A stretch of 64,000 bases of DNA from contig NC_053415.1 in assembly GCF_016859285.1 (NCBI RefSeq), positions 23,503,501 to 23,567,500 of the forward strand, written 5' to 3'. The notes beneath the pieces are model-generated. The model ran no database searches and had not been told where the DNA came from. It worked only from the letters and a program-made list of their open reading frames with translations. This DNA is from Xiphias gladius. Taxonomy: Eukaryota > Chordata > Actinopteri > Istiophoriformes > Xiphiidae. A program made the translations under genes and the position numbers. This document shows, piece after piece, positions 23,101 to 34,900 of the stretch; the first letter of the stretch is position 1; each line of letters starts with the position of its first letter.

Positions 23101-25632
23101 ACATACAGTAGCCGTTAGATAAGACCCATTGTTGTGCAGGCACAAATAAAATAAAAACTGCCACAATCTTCGGCTCTAAAGTGAACAGACGCTCTAATAA
23201 GCATTCATCTGCTAAAAATTTACATTTACCAAAACAGAATACCAGGATCATTTAGACTTGTTGCCTAATTACGATTCTTTACATCTGTATTTTAAATTTT
23301 CTGTATCAGTTTACAGTGACTGGCCATTGGATTTTTAATCAAGTTTTAATTTTTTGACCCTATGTAAGTGCCAGCTGCTGTAACGAAGGCATTAGAAAGA
23401 CGGGGACATGACAAAACCTGGAGGAGAAAACTCTCCTGGAGCAGACTTCCATTTCTTTCTGTACGTGTCAGGTGATTGATATGAAGCAGATCGTTTGCAG
23501 CACTGATATGACTACATTCAACCCGCACTGAAAACAAGGATGAATCAAACTTTGACAGACACTTTTGACGTAATCCAATGAAGCTTAAAAGTCGAGTGTG
23601 CTGGGTTATCTCACTCTGCGGAAGCTATTTCCCTTTACATAAAGCTTCCCTCTGAAGGAGGAATGTCTTGATGTCTTAAATTAGGATTTCTTCGTGCAGA
23701 AAGACTGAAGAGGAAACTTGGTATTATCAATTTATATGAAAATGTTCTGTTTAAGGAGCTCCACACTTTTCAGTCCAACCACGGCTGCCCCAACAGAGAT
23801 ATTTATGCTAATATTTACCTCCAGCGTCTTAGTCTGGCCCTGCAAAGTGACCTCCAGTTCTCTCTCGGCTCTCATTATCACTTCCTAATCCCTGTCTCTC
23901 TTTTTAACCCCCGTATCTCTCCCTCTCCCTCTCTGTCTCCCAGGATCAACGTGTCTTTGGAGGGCCAGTTCCTGCATTACATCCACCGCCACCAGTTCCT
24001 CGACTCTCCGGAGTGGGAGTCTCTCAGACCAAACGAGGAGGGGAAGTTCCAGGTACTGTGCGGGGGCCACGACATGCGGTTAATTTCAGGAGATGCTGGT
24101 GTAGTTTCTGTAGTTTTCTGTAGTTTTAACAAAGTAAATTCAGTGAAGGAATGTGAGGTTCGAAGGCCCCAGTGTGGCAGTAAAATGTTAAATTAACTCG
24201 AAGTGCTGTCCTGGAGGGAGAAACCTGACTCGGATATCAAGTTGTCTTTCGTTGCTTTCTGTCGTACTCAGCATCTGGCTGATAAGTTGAACATACGAGA
24301 GCAGTTGTCTTCTTGTATGTCAATATATCCTGTCGTTTTATATTCGCTCAGTTAAAGTAGAAACGGGGCCTGGAGGTCATGTCGGACATTCAGGGTTTTG
24401 TCTGCAGACTTCACAGGGTTTCAGGGATCAATAGGGTGTACAAATAGTAGTAGGGCTGCAACTAACACGTATTTTCATTATCAGTTAATCTGTATTTTTT
24501 TTTTTTTTGCCAAAGATTGTGTTAAACTGTTAAATGAATTCCCAGTGGAGTTATCTTGTAAAGAAAAGTTATTTTAGGTTCAGTGTTATTCACCAAAATG
24601 CATTGTGCATATCCTTGATGTCTAACAAAAGTGTTTGTGTTGCCTCATAAAAAAATATGCCAATTCTAAAATATTTTAAATCATTGTTTACATCCGTGTT
24701 TACTAGCCAGCAGTCTTTTTTCTTCCCTGCCTTTGCTGCCGCACTGCAACGTTTTCCTGCACATTACCGCCACCAAGTGGCGATCAGGGAAATCGTCCTT
24801 GTGCGTGTACACAATGCAAACAAAACGGGGGGCCTGCTTGTAAAAACATTGCTCCATACTGCTGCTAGTGGTCAGTACCTTCGCGTGGTACCTTTAAAGT
24901 GGCTATAATGACTAAACACTGGACTCAGAGTCATCAAGTGGACACAAACATGATAATATGGCTCCGTAATTGCTGGCGATGATATTTCAGTATTGTGTCC
25001 ACAACTTCCGCTGCCCCCCAAACAAACGAAACAGTTATTGCAAGTTTAACACATTGATATTCAGCTGTTTCATTCATACTCCCCAGGTGACTCTGACGGC
25101 AGAGGAAGACTCCTGCTACATCTCATGGCGTCGCCGCCGCCTCTACGCACTGATATCAAAGGAGCGCTACATCGCCCGCATCTTCTCCGTCATGCTGGGC
25201 TACGACATCGCAGAAAAGCTCTACAATCTCAACAACAAGCTCTACATAAAGAGCGGCGTGCTGCTGGACATCCGCCTTCCCAGCCTCTACCACGTGCTGG
25301 CCCCCTCGTCGCAGAGCAGCGAGGGCGGCAGCTGCAGTGACGCTGGCATCGCCAGGGAGCAGCAAACCGAGAAACCAGGCCAACACCAAGCACCGGCCCA
25401 TGAGAAGCCCGCACCAGCCGAGTCTCAGCCCCTCCAGCCACACCTGCAGGGACCAAGGAAGACCCACCTAGATGAACCCCAGGCACCCCAGCATGACCGT
25501 TATCGACACCCCTGGGCGTCAGACCCGGAGCTGGCCTCTGGTGAGGACTCCACCAGCCTGGTCCTGGAGGACTTTGCTGATGTGGCGGGCTCCTTAATGG
25601 ATTATGGGAGTGAGAGGGATTATTTGAGGTAG
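19599..25632 (+). CDS. popdc2: POPDC2, Popeye domain-containing cAMP-binding membrane protein
   Basis: Coding exons 19599-20092, 23944-24052 and 25087-25632 give 382 aa. Popeye proteins are three-pass membrane proteins of heart and skeletal muscle that bind cAMP and modulate channels such as TREK-1; loss causes pacemaker defects. Seen: N-glycosylation sequons at N5 and N23, three hydrophobic segments between about residues 30 and 105, then the Popeye domain. The invariant cAMP motifs are present: DSPE at 185-188 and FQVT at 200-203, the latter split by intron 2 (FQ|VT). The C-terminal third is low-complexity, hydrophilic and Q/P/S-rich, as in the family. The start is the first ATG of the exon and matches the family N-terminus. 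Intron 1 opens directly into a long TG repeat. No poly(A) signal could be assigned firmly. Confidence 0.95.
20100..20153 (+). repeat. (TG)n microsatellite at the popdc2 exon 1 donor
   Basis: About 26 TG units start 7 bases inside intron 1, right after GGGAG|GTGGGGA. Confidence 0.95.
20154..23943. other. popdc2 intron 1
   Basis: Long intron. A stretch at about 20530-21010 holds an open minus-strand frame (156 codons) without any recognisable domain, which I take to be repeat sequence. At 21225-21365 there is a fragment of a 'GTACTTAGT'-rich hAT-like MITE also seen at 25.9, 44.5 and 52 kb. At 22383-22690 there is a MITE-like stretch starting GGGCCCATATTTATC. No exon recognised. Confidence 0.45.
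24053..25086. other. popdc2 intron 2
   Basis: Contains a GGGCTGCAACTAACACG repeat end at 24452 and an unclassified stretch at about 24700-24900 resembling an interspersed repeat. No exon. Confidence 0.45.
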
Positions 25633-25782
25633 AGGGGCAGGGTGCTGGAGCTAACACACTGGGTCACCACTTAAGCTACATGTAAGTACCTCACCTGGGC
25701 GGAGAGTGGCGTGGGGGTTGGTGTGTGTGCATGGATGGCTTGCAGTGCACAGTTCTTACTAACCCGGCTTCGTACTGAGACG

Positions 25783-26876
25783 TAGGGCTGGGCGATTAGG
25801 CCGAAATCAGTATAGCGTTCATTTCAAAAAAAATTTTCCCAATAATGGTTTACAGATTCCTCATAATACATTCGTTACAGTGGTGGATGTTTACCAGGTA
25901 CATTAATTCAAATATGGTACTTGGGTACATTTTTGACGTAATTCCATTTTGAGTATTTCCATTTCCGTGACATCTCTTCGAGAAATAATGCACTTTTTAC
26001 TCCACTACATTTATTCGACAGCTGTACTTATTAGTTACTTTGCGGACTTAGATACAACATACAAAACATATGACCATCTTAAAAAAATATGATAAATTAT
26101 TATAGATTAAACTAAAAAATGATTACCAAATACATATGCATAAAGATATAAAGTACTTAAAATTAGGTACACCTCAATCATCTGCAATATAATATCATAA
26201 CACTTTTGCATAATTAGTACTTTTAAAGTTTGGTGATAATATTTCTGTACCGTAATTTAAGTATGATTTCGAATGCAGGACTTTTACTTTTAACGTAGTA
26301 TCTTTACAATGCTGTGTTACTACTTCTACTTAAGTAAAAGTACCTTGTACTTCTTCCAACCACTGGACAAATACATACACCATTCCACGTAAAAACAGTC
26401 AAATTGCTGAAATTTGTCAGTTTTTAAAACATTTTTAAATGGAAGTTTTAAAGTTCAACCTGACCTTGGAAACAGTAGTTGAGAAAACAATCTCGACACA
26501 AGGTACATTTAGCAGCTTGTTCTGAAACTTCAATCATATCACGTGATCTTCATCAGGAAAATGCGCTGAAAAAAATCAAATAAAATGGAAATTTGAACGT
26601 CTACAGGTCCATGACCACTGAGCAAACTTTACCTGCTGATGAGGATCATGTGATATGATCAAAAGCTCATATTACATAACGGCTATTAAAAGGACCTTGA
26701 ATTGAGACTGTTTTCTTAAATGTCAAACTGATATATTAACTGTGGACTATGTATATAAAAAAAACCCTTAATATCTAATTTTTACAAGTTTGCTTGCAAC
26801 TAATAATTTGCACATTTGTAAAATGATGATATGATATTATGAATTTACAATAAAACCTTATTATTGTCCAGCCCTA
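25783..26876. mobile_element. hAT-like MITE, outer element of a nested pair
   Basis: Starts TAGGGCTGGGCGAT and ends ATTGTCCAGCCCTA, a terminal inverted repeat typical of abundant fish hAT-like MITEs. Flanking 8-mers CTGAGACG and GTGAGATA match at 5 of 8 positions, consistent with an old 8-base target duplication. A second element (25878-26365) lies inside. Confidence 0.65.
25878..26365. mobile_element. hAT-like MITE inserted in another MITE
   Basis: Starts CAGTGGTGGATG and ends CTTCCAACCACTG, with inner GTACTT-rich sequence. The same family occurs as fragments at about 21225-21365, 38800-39060, 44520-44890, 51881-52084 and 52184-52436. No transposase frame. Confidence 0.65.
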
Positions 26877-29800
26877 GTGAGATATTCTGAGTTGTGAAGG
26901 GAAAAGCTTTGCTGAGATTAATATAGTTATTTTGCTTTTTGGTTCTTTTGCTCTTCTTTTATTTATCTTGTGAGGATCTGATGCTCTTGGCTGCTTGGTC
27001 TTTTGCATTTAAAAACAAACACACCTATTTTTAATCTCAAAAATTCATCTGAGCTTGGATTGAATGGTTTTTAGGGAGCTACCAACCTATTTCTCGCTAT
27101 AGACTGACATAAAATGGTGTGGAGAACCCTTCGCTGCTGGCCTCCTCAGCTTAGGGGAGATCTGGATTATTATTGTATTTTCCAAATGATACTTTAAGAT
27201 TAAAGTTCCCTCCGTGCCAGCTGCTCCGCATTAGTGCATTGGCTTTGGCTTTGCCACTCAGAAGCCGAGAGTCGTGCTTGGTACAGTAGCAGGGGTTAAA
27301 TCTGTCCACTCAGATAAGAGAGATCTGCTCAGTGAAAACAGTTTAACAGCGAATGAGTGCAGAGTGGGCTCATCGTGATTTCAGACAGCTGTTCAGGTCC
27401 TGCGCGTGGTTGTATTTCGTGTGTGTGTGTGTGGTGAATGGGGTGGGGTGGGGGGTTTTCTACACTATGACTGGTGACAGAGCAGCGGTGAGGTCGACCG
27501 GACAGCAGCTGCGTCCTTATCTGACAAGGATTAGAGTTTGGAAATTTAGGGGATGTCCAAAAACATTCAGTGCCATGCTATTAATCCAGAGTGCAAACCA
27601 CTTGGCCATCAGTCTGCCTATGTGCTCATCAGCCCGCCTCAACCCCGCCCGCCCTCCTACCATCCCAAGAGTAGCCCCTCACCCAGTCACAGGTGGAGGA
27701 TCACGTTTCATAGCTGGATGGTGGGGTCAGTGCCGGGTTTTGGTTGCACGGCGGCTGTGAAGCAGTGGGTTAAACCTGTCACAGACCGTGGAAACGCGGC
27801 TTCAGTTCAGACACGGGAGGCCGACAGCTCAGACCACGTGGGGAAGCAATCACAGGTCTGCGCAAGACGGCAACGAATTCCTCCAGTCTGCAAAACATGA
27901 ATGCAGAATTTTGAACCCTAAAACACAGATGTTTGTGATATTCCTCGCATTTCTGGGTCCACGTGCCCGGCAAAGTGTCAGCGGTTAAAATGCAATTTCA
28001 GCAGAAAATATTTCCATAATCTGAAACATTCTGTAAATAACAGCTGTCTGGCTTTGGCATCAGTCCCTCAGGCCCTGTCTTTCGAGAGCCGCCACGTAGC
28101 ACCAACATTCAACACTCGCACTCGTGTGGCACAGATTTATTATGCGGATACAGTGAGTTCGGAGTTGATATTTGGTACTTGGGCTCTCGCTGCCTGCAAG
28201 CACGGACCAAGCTTAGCGATGCGGGGATCGGTGAGCGAGGACAAACACCCACCGCGGATAAAGCTGAGTTACCGGCAGGGCAAAGCAGGCAGGAATCCTG
28301 CGGTCCTAGAAATCTCAGGGGAGCCAAAGGCCCCGGGTTCAGTGTGTGTGCCAATTAAATTTGCACATTAAAAACTTCGATGACAAGTGTCTTAACGCAG
28401 CTCCAGCATTATAAACTACTTGAAAAGTCTGTATATGAAAGGATTCTGATTCACTTAAATTCTGCGTTCTTTAAAGACATCGGCATGGATTTCATTTCTT
28501 TGCTTCACCTGACGGATAAAATCTCAGCTGCACTTCATTTAAAAAAAAAAAGAAAAGAATTCATTTGTACCATTATGTCTGGATCTATCAAAAGCTTCTG
28601 ATACAGTGAATCACGACATTTTATTACGTAAACTGCAGGAATACGGTTTTCTACAAACAGCAATTTTAGGGATCGGACAAAGTCTCATGGGACTTTCAGT
28701 GAAACTAATTGAATCTGTATTGCTGTTATGTCGTTGTTGTTATTTTATCCCACTCTAGAAACCCCGCATACACCAGGTGTGAACCTGTATAGGCAAAGTA
28801 GAAGGAACCTCCGAAGCGTCTTCTTGTGGATTCTAACCGATGCACCACAGTGATCTCAAACACCATCACAGTCGAAAGACAAACAGAGAAAAGAAAAACG
28901 CTGACAGGAAAACAATGTCCCTTTTACACTGTCTGATTAAAGAAAATTTGTGCCACTTTAAAGTAATCATTTTTACCTGATTACTTTTCTGCATCTGGCC
29001 TGTTTCGAGAGTTCGTCCTGGTTCGTTTAGAAAGCATCGTGTTATATGGCTTCATGGGGTTCGCTGTCACTTCACAGTGCTGTGCAGGAAAAAATGGACC
29101 TGAAGTATTTTTGCTGGTCACACTTTTGTGCTTTTACTAAATTTTGGACGCATGACTTTTAATCGTAACAGTGTGTTGCTGCTTTTGCTTAAGGAAAAGA
29201 TCCGAGTGCCTCTTCCACCTTTCCTAACCAAAGCTTCAATGTCGACTCTGCAGGAGGTGATAGTGACGGGGATCTACCACCTCGATTTCAGAGGGGCAGA
29301 GCGCCGCTGGCTCCCACCGACACTCCCAAACTGTGAGAACAGTCTCTCCTGGAAACACCATGTTATTTACACTATAGCGGTATGAATGTGGCACACGTCA
29401 CCTGTTACGACACCGTCTCCTCCTCGCTCTCTGCCCCTTGGTCACACCTCAGTTCACGTCCTCGGCCCTGAGCACGTTGAACATGCGCTCTTCTTTCTCT
29501 CTGTTCAAATTACAGTTTGAGTGATACGAAAGCCAACACTTACATCTTTCAACAATCAGTATTCAGGGCTCATGTTTATTGCCATATTAACTTTATATCG
29601 GGCCAATTTAATGCCTAAAGATTACAAATGTTGTCCTGATGTAAAAGGCTCGGAAGCAGCAGTGAGGCCGTAACGAGGTTCTGAAATCCGCCCTCAAAAT
29701 CCGCCGGCTGCTGCGAAAGGCAGAGGGACCCACCGCATCCACTCAATTTATGTGAAACCTCTGGATATTCTAGCGTTATTCAAATGAAGATGTCATTTAT

Positions 29801-31496
29801 AAAATCTCCAATTTAACAGATGGGAGAGTCAATGAAATGTTCAAAGAGCAGCCAGCTGTTTGACCAGGCTGCGTTTCTCTAGCTGTCAATTAAGGATGGA
29901 CGTGTTGATACTGTATCCGGCAAGTAATAAACTGTCAGCAATCAGTCAAACTCTATTTTAGATCATAATTACACCATCATCTTAATTGGCACCGAGACAG
30001 GGAGGAGAGACCGCCTTCACTTTGCCACTTACCAGCACATTCAATGTCTGACATGTTAGGAAAACTTGTTTCATGTTTCTGAAACAGATGAATTTGGTTT
30101 TCATCTCACTACTATTTGATGTCGGAACTGTGATTGTTTGATTTGGACTTGACTTGTTGTCACGTGATTTAATGTTAAAATTGACTTTTGATGAGTGTTT
30201 CACAAATCACTTGTACTCAGCATTAGAGTATTGACTCAACTGCACACATTTAACTACACTTTTTCTAGATCTGACTTATTTAGACAAATTTGGTCTGAAA
30301 TCTTTTTTCTTTTTTTTCTTTTTTTTAAGAAATCACACAGTATGGATCGATATGTTGTACAACTGTTTAAAAGAGCAGGGTCTGCATCACGCTCGATTCT
30401 TCATCCTTTCAGGGTCTGGATTATATGCAGTTTTGCATACTTCTCAAGGACTTTCCAGACCTATGTACGACTTTTTGGTACCAAACGTGCACGTTGGCGC
30501 AGATTTTTCTCTATTTCACGTTCATGTTTCGTTGGGCATGTTTAGTTTATTTTATCTGAATGCACCATGACTTGGTCCCAGTGTCAGAAATGTATGCCGT
30601 CTAAGAGGTGAGCTTGTTGCACTGATTATTAAGAGCATGACGCCAAATTCATCTGAAGCACAACTTCTTACTTCTTTGGCAATATATCGGATGCCTGTAG
30701 ACCATGTTTTGTTTGTTTTTTTAGTTTTTGTAACTAATTGAGTATTTAATACACACATATATACTGTGAATTACATTACTTGTCTGTTTTTTGACTTTCA
30801 AAATAGAGAGATGGGACTCAAATGAAGAAGTCAGTGTTTTCAAAAAGTCTTTTCATGGGGCCACAATTTCTCCATAAAGCTCTTTGTGTGCAGTGAAAAT
30901 GTCGCTTTTTTCTTTTCTGTGACCGTCTTCCACTTAACACTGAGCTTATATCATCCTGATTATATTCAAAATTATTTACGTATTACCCCAAAAAGTCAAG
31001 GCACACTGCTTTGTAAGGTTACCAAAGTTAAAAAGCCTTTATTATTGTGGCTACATGATGAAAACAAGACCAACGCATATCGACGGCACATCATAATAAA
31101 GGCTCTTCGTACCTTGTGCCTAGCAGTTTGCCTTGACTTTTTTGGGAACTAATTTCTCATGGACATTCAGCTCCTACCAATGCATCAAGAGTGTTTTGTG
31201 TCACATTGCCGGTAGGTCCAAAAGCACATTTGTTTTTTTTAAGATTGTTTTGGTTTTTTTTTGTGGCTTTATTGAGGTATGCGCTATACTGAGTGCCACT
31301 CTAGTTTCATAATGGATTTATGTAACAGTAGCTACTGAGGAAATCACCCACCCAAATCTTTGATCACAGCACGCTACACACATTGATTCTTACAATTCCG
31401 TTCAGTTTAATTTTTTTCCCTTTTTTTGTAGGAAAAGATTAAACATCCAAATATCGACAGGGAAAGCCAAAGCACAGTCCCCAGTTACTTTCTCTG
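26877..31496. other. Intergenic region between convergent popdc2 and pla1a
   Basis: Mostly unrecognised sequence with several short open frames and no domains. Contains the LINE fragment at 28579-28665 and T-rich runs near 30302-30328 and 31230-31262. No gene supported. Confidence 0.5.
28579..28665 (+). mobile_element. Non-LTR retrotransposon reverse-transcriptase fragment
   Basis: One frame reads LDLSKASDTVNHDILLRKLQ, the reverse-transcriptase motif (LDLSKAFDTVNHDILL) of L2/CR1/Rex-type LINEs. The Phe of SKAFD is Ser here. Only about 29 codons are recognisable, so this is a dead remnant. Confidence 0.7.
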
Positions 31497-31502
31497 TTTA
31501 TT
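31497..31502 (-). terminator. pla1a: Candidate pla1a poly(A) signal
   Basis: TTTATT on the plus strand, that is AATAAA in gene orientation, about 465 bases after the stop codon. Chosen by position only. Confidence 0.3.
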
Positions 31503-31965
31503 GCTAAAATCCCTAAAAATACAACAGAGTCTGGTCTCCTGGGGCAGATTAGGCAGATTAAGTTAGGCCCCGGGTGCAAAACCACATCATAGGAACAGGA
31601 TTCATGCTTTAAACGCTTTTCAGAGAGAGGAATAAGCTAAGAGGCAAACTTAGATAACCCAAAACAAGACTTTGGCGATAAGAAATGAAAATGTGAGTCA
31701 CTTCTTTTTTCACTGTTTCATGACCATGAAAGTCGTGTTGTTGTAAAATCAGCGGATTAACCAAACAACAATATGACTAGACTGCATTTTGACAGTAGTA
31801 AAGTGAATCCAGAATAAAATATGGTTCTTTGGCTCCAATCACAGAGATTTTACTCTTAAAATCAAACAAGTGAAACCGACTTCATGTTAGTCCCCATGGG
31901 TGACGTCAGTGCAGGTGCTCGGGGGGGGGTCGGTTTCCTTTTGAGCAGATCTCTCTCTTCTTTCT

Positions 31966-34900
31966 TCAGAAGAAGTCGCACACCTGTACAAAGTCATGAG
32001 ACCACGGAGCTCCTCGTCTGATATTGATGTTGTTCACGCACAGCGGCTCCTCTCGCCTGAAGCAGAAATGTAAATCAAGATATTAAACTTTTTAAGAGGA
32101 AAGAAAGTCATAGATAATGAAAAGGCAGACTTTGGGCAAAAGAATCTCAGACTAATTGGCACTGAACCAAAGTGGTTCAGGTGGAGCCTCTATTTTTTTT
32201 TAAATGTTTTGCTTTTTTTCCTTTATTTTTAAGATGATTATTTTTTGGCATTTTAGCCTTTTTTTAATCCGATAAAAGACAACAGAGAAGACAGGAAGCA
32301 CGGTCTGAGAGAGCAGGGTCAGAATCAAACCAGGGGTGTCGCAGTCATGTTGTAGGCATGGTATTCACTAGGCCTACTGGGATGCCCTTATTTCTGATTT
32401 CTGACAACAGTCATTCATCTGACATATCAGTAGATGAGTGTGAAAACTGAATATAAAACAAATATTGTGCAAAATTTAAGATACAGTATTGATATTTAAT
32501 GATATTTGCACAATAGTATGCACCCTTGTCTCAGAGAAATTAGGTTGAACTAATCTGCAACAGTAAATACATGTTGAAGGAAATGTAATGTCTGCTCCAT
32601 TATGTTTTCCAATAACGTAATTAGAAAATATTGTTAATTAAAGTGTTTGGGAAGTCGCAAAAATGTTAACAAAATGTTTTTTTATGGTTATGTTTCGACT
32701 CTGGTAGCACTTGGTTAATATTAGAGAAGAGATGGTGGTCTGGTTCAATACAGAAAAAGGTTCGCAGTGATCCCTGAACGAAATCCAAACAGAGATTACA
32801 TTTGTCACCACAGCGTATTTGGGAAAACAATTTAACAATGCATACATGTAATTTCTAAGAGACAGAGTTGTATTGTTCGGCAAAACTGTGGGCCACTGCA
32901 AGAAACAAGGCCTTCCTTCCCGAGCCCAGCTTGGATTTATGGTGCAGACTCCGATGAAGATGTTTTGGCCGACATATATTCATTTTTCAACACAAACAAA
33001 CTTTGTCTTTTATAAGGATCCCTTAAGTCTGGTTTTTACGAGAAGAATTGTGAGACAAAGATACGGGCCAAGTGACACGCTTTACGGTTGAAAACTAAAC
33101 CTGCCAGTGCTCTGCGCTGGACAAATGATGCTATGTCAACCATAAAACACGCAGCTCGGTTACCTTTCTGTCATTTCTGCTATTTCTAGTCACTCACTGG
33201 CTGGTACATACACCCTCATCAATACATCTGTAGTAAGCGATTTAGCTTCTTTTTGTTGCTAGCACAGCTCGCTGTCTATTTTCGCTTCAGTTTGTGATTC
33301 AGGACCAACGCAGCGCAACAGCTAGCTGCACTAATGACAAACAGAAGCTGTGTATCTCCGTATGTTGGCAGATGTGGGGGTGTTTGGTTTGCTGGAGGTC
33401 ACGCTGCAGGAGAGACTTCAAATTTCTCAGTGAACATTTTCAGGTTTTTTTTTTTTTTTTTGCCTGTCAAGCATGGTTAATGTTGAAATCAATTTTTGTG
33501 AATCCTGCCGTGCAAGCTGCAAACTTTTGAGTGCCACCTTTCAACCCTCCAGGCGATGAGGGTTTGACTCTAAAAAAAAACGGTAGTTTCTGCTAAAGCA
33601 GAATGCAACTGTGTGTCAGCACTGAAGACAAGAACCCGCAGGAGGAACTGTTTTACTGATCTGCTGCTTTGTATATTTCGTCACCTTATGCGGCGGCTCA
33701 ACAGAAACAGGCCCGGCCGTTGTTTGGACTACCACATCTGTAAATGACTTGGCGTAGGATAAACTCCACCAGGAGGAGGTGGGGCAGCTTGCACGGCACG
33801 ACACGCGTGTGCACGTGGTGCCCGCCTAGTCCTGCCCGTACCTGAGAGAGGGGAACTCAGACAGACAGACGGAGTTGAAGTGGATGTCTCCCTGTCTGTA
33901 GAACCGAGCGCCGGTGTTCTTCAGCTTGATGGAGTCGATCTCACACAGAGCCACGGGGTGAGCCAACACCATCCTGTACACTGTCGTGGACGTCTGGCTG
34001 AAATACACACACAGTTTCGCACACAGCGTGCATGTAAATAATGTCGTCACGACGAAACGGGGCGACAAAAAAAGCACACTTTCATATAATCTACATTCAT
34101 TACAGTGGACAGTTAATACCTTCTGTGTTCATTACTTGCTACAACAGACTGGCTGCTACGTCTCCTGCTGTTTTGCCATCACTCTATTTGAATCAGCAAC
34201 GTGGATCATAACTTCAAAGTTCTCCTTAACTTTTTTTTTTTGTGTGTCTCGTATCTCTTTGACATGTCTGCCCTATTTTTTTGAAACCTAATCTTGCAAG
34301 AATCTAAGTATCCACACAATGCGGGCAACTAGAAACTGTTTTCTTCACTCTTGCAATAAAGTTAAAAAACAAAAAACAAAAAAACAGGCATTTTTCCTCT
34401 CTCAGCATTTCTGGCTCAGTATCCTGCACCTGGCCGGGCCTTTACAGTACATACAGAACATACAGTACCTCTCCTCTCAAAGTAGAAGCTGCCCACTCAC
34501 CCTTTCCCGGGGGGGGGGGGGTGTTCAGTACTAGCTCTTTTATGAGGGTGCTGCGTTCAGCACTTGTTGTCCGTGAACAAGTGCTGAACAAAGGGAGTCT
34601 GTAAGAAGGCTGTCACACGGCTTCGTGCTGACACTTGAGGGTTTTTTTTTCTAGATCAGTACCTGAAATGAGCTGTGACGAAGATTCTGCATTAAATAAA
34701 ACCTCCATTCGACCTTTGTTCTCTAAGCAATTTCACACGTCAAACTTCTGGGTGTTTTTGCGTTGATTTCCATGAGGCGTCGCTGTAGTATTATTACAAA
34801 TTCAGGAAACAGGAACTCAAATCCTCCTCTCGCTTTGTATACTGCATGTACATACGGTATATGATCAAAAGATGTTTCATGGAAAAATTCAGATTTTGTG

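Noticed and set aside
25229-25657. Minus-strand 142-codon frame
   Set aside because: Antisense shadow of the GC-rich popdc2 last exon.
27353-28371. Several overlapping open frames of 60-135 codons between popdc2 and pla1a
   Set aside because: No domain, no codon pattern and no splice sites; I treat them as chance frames.
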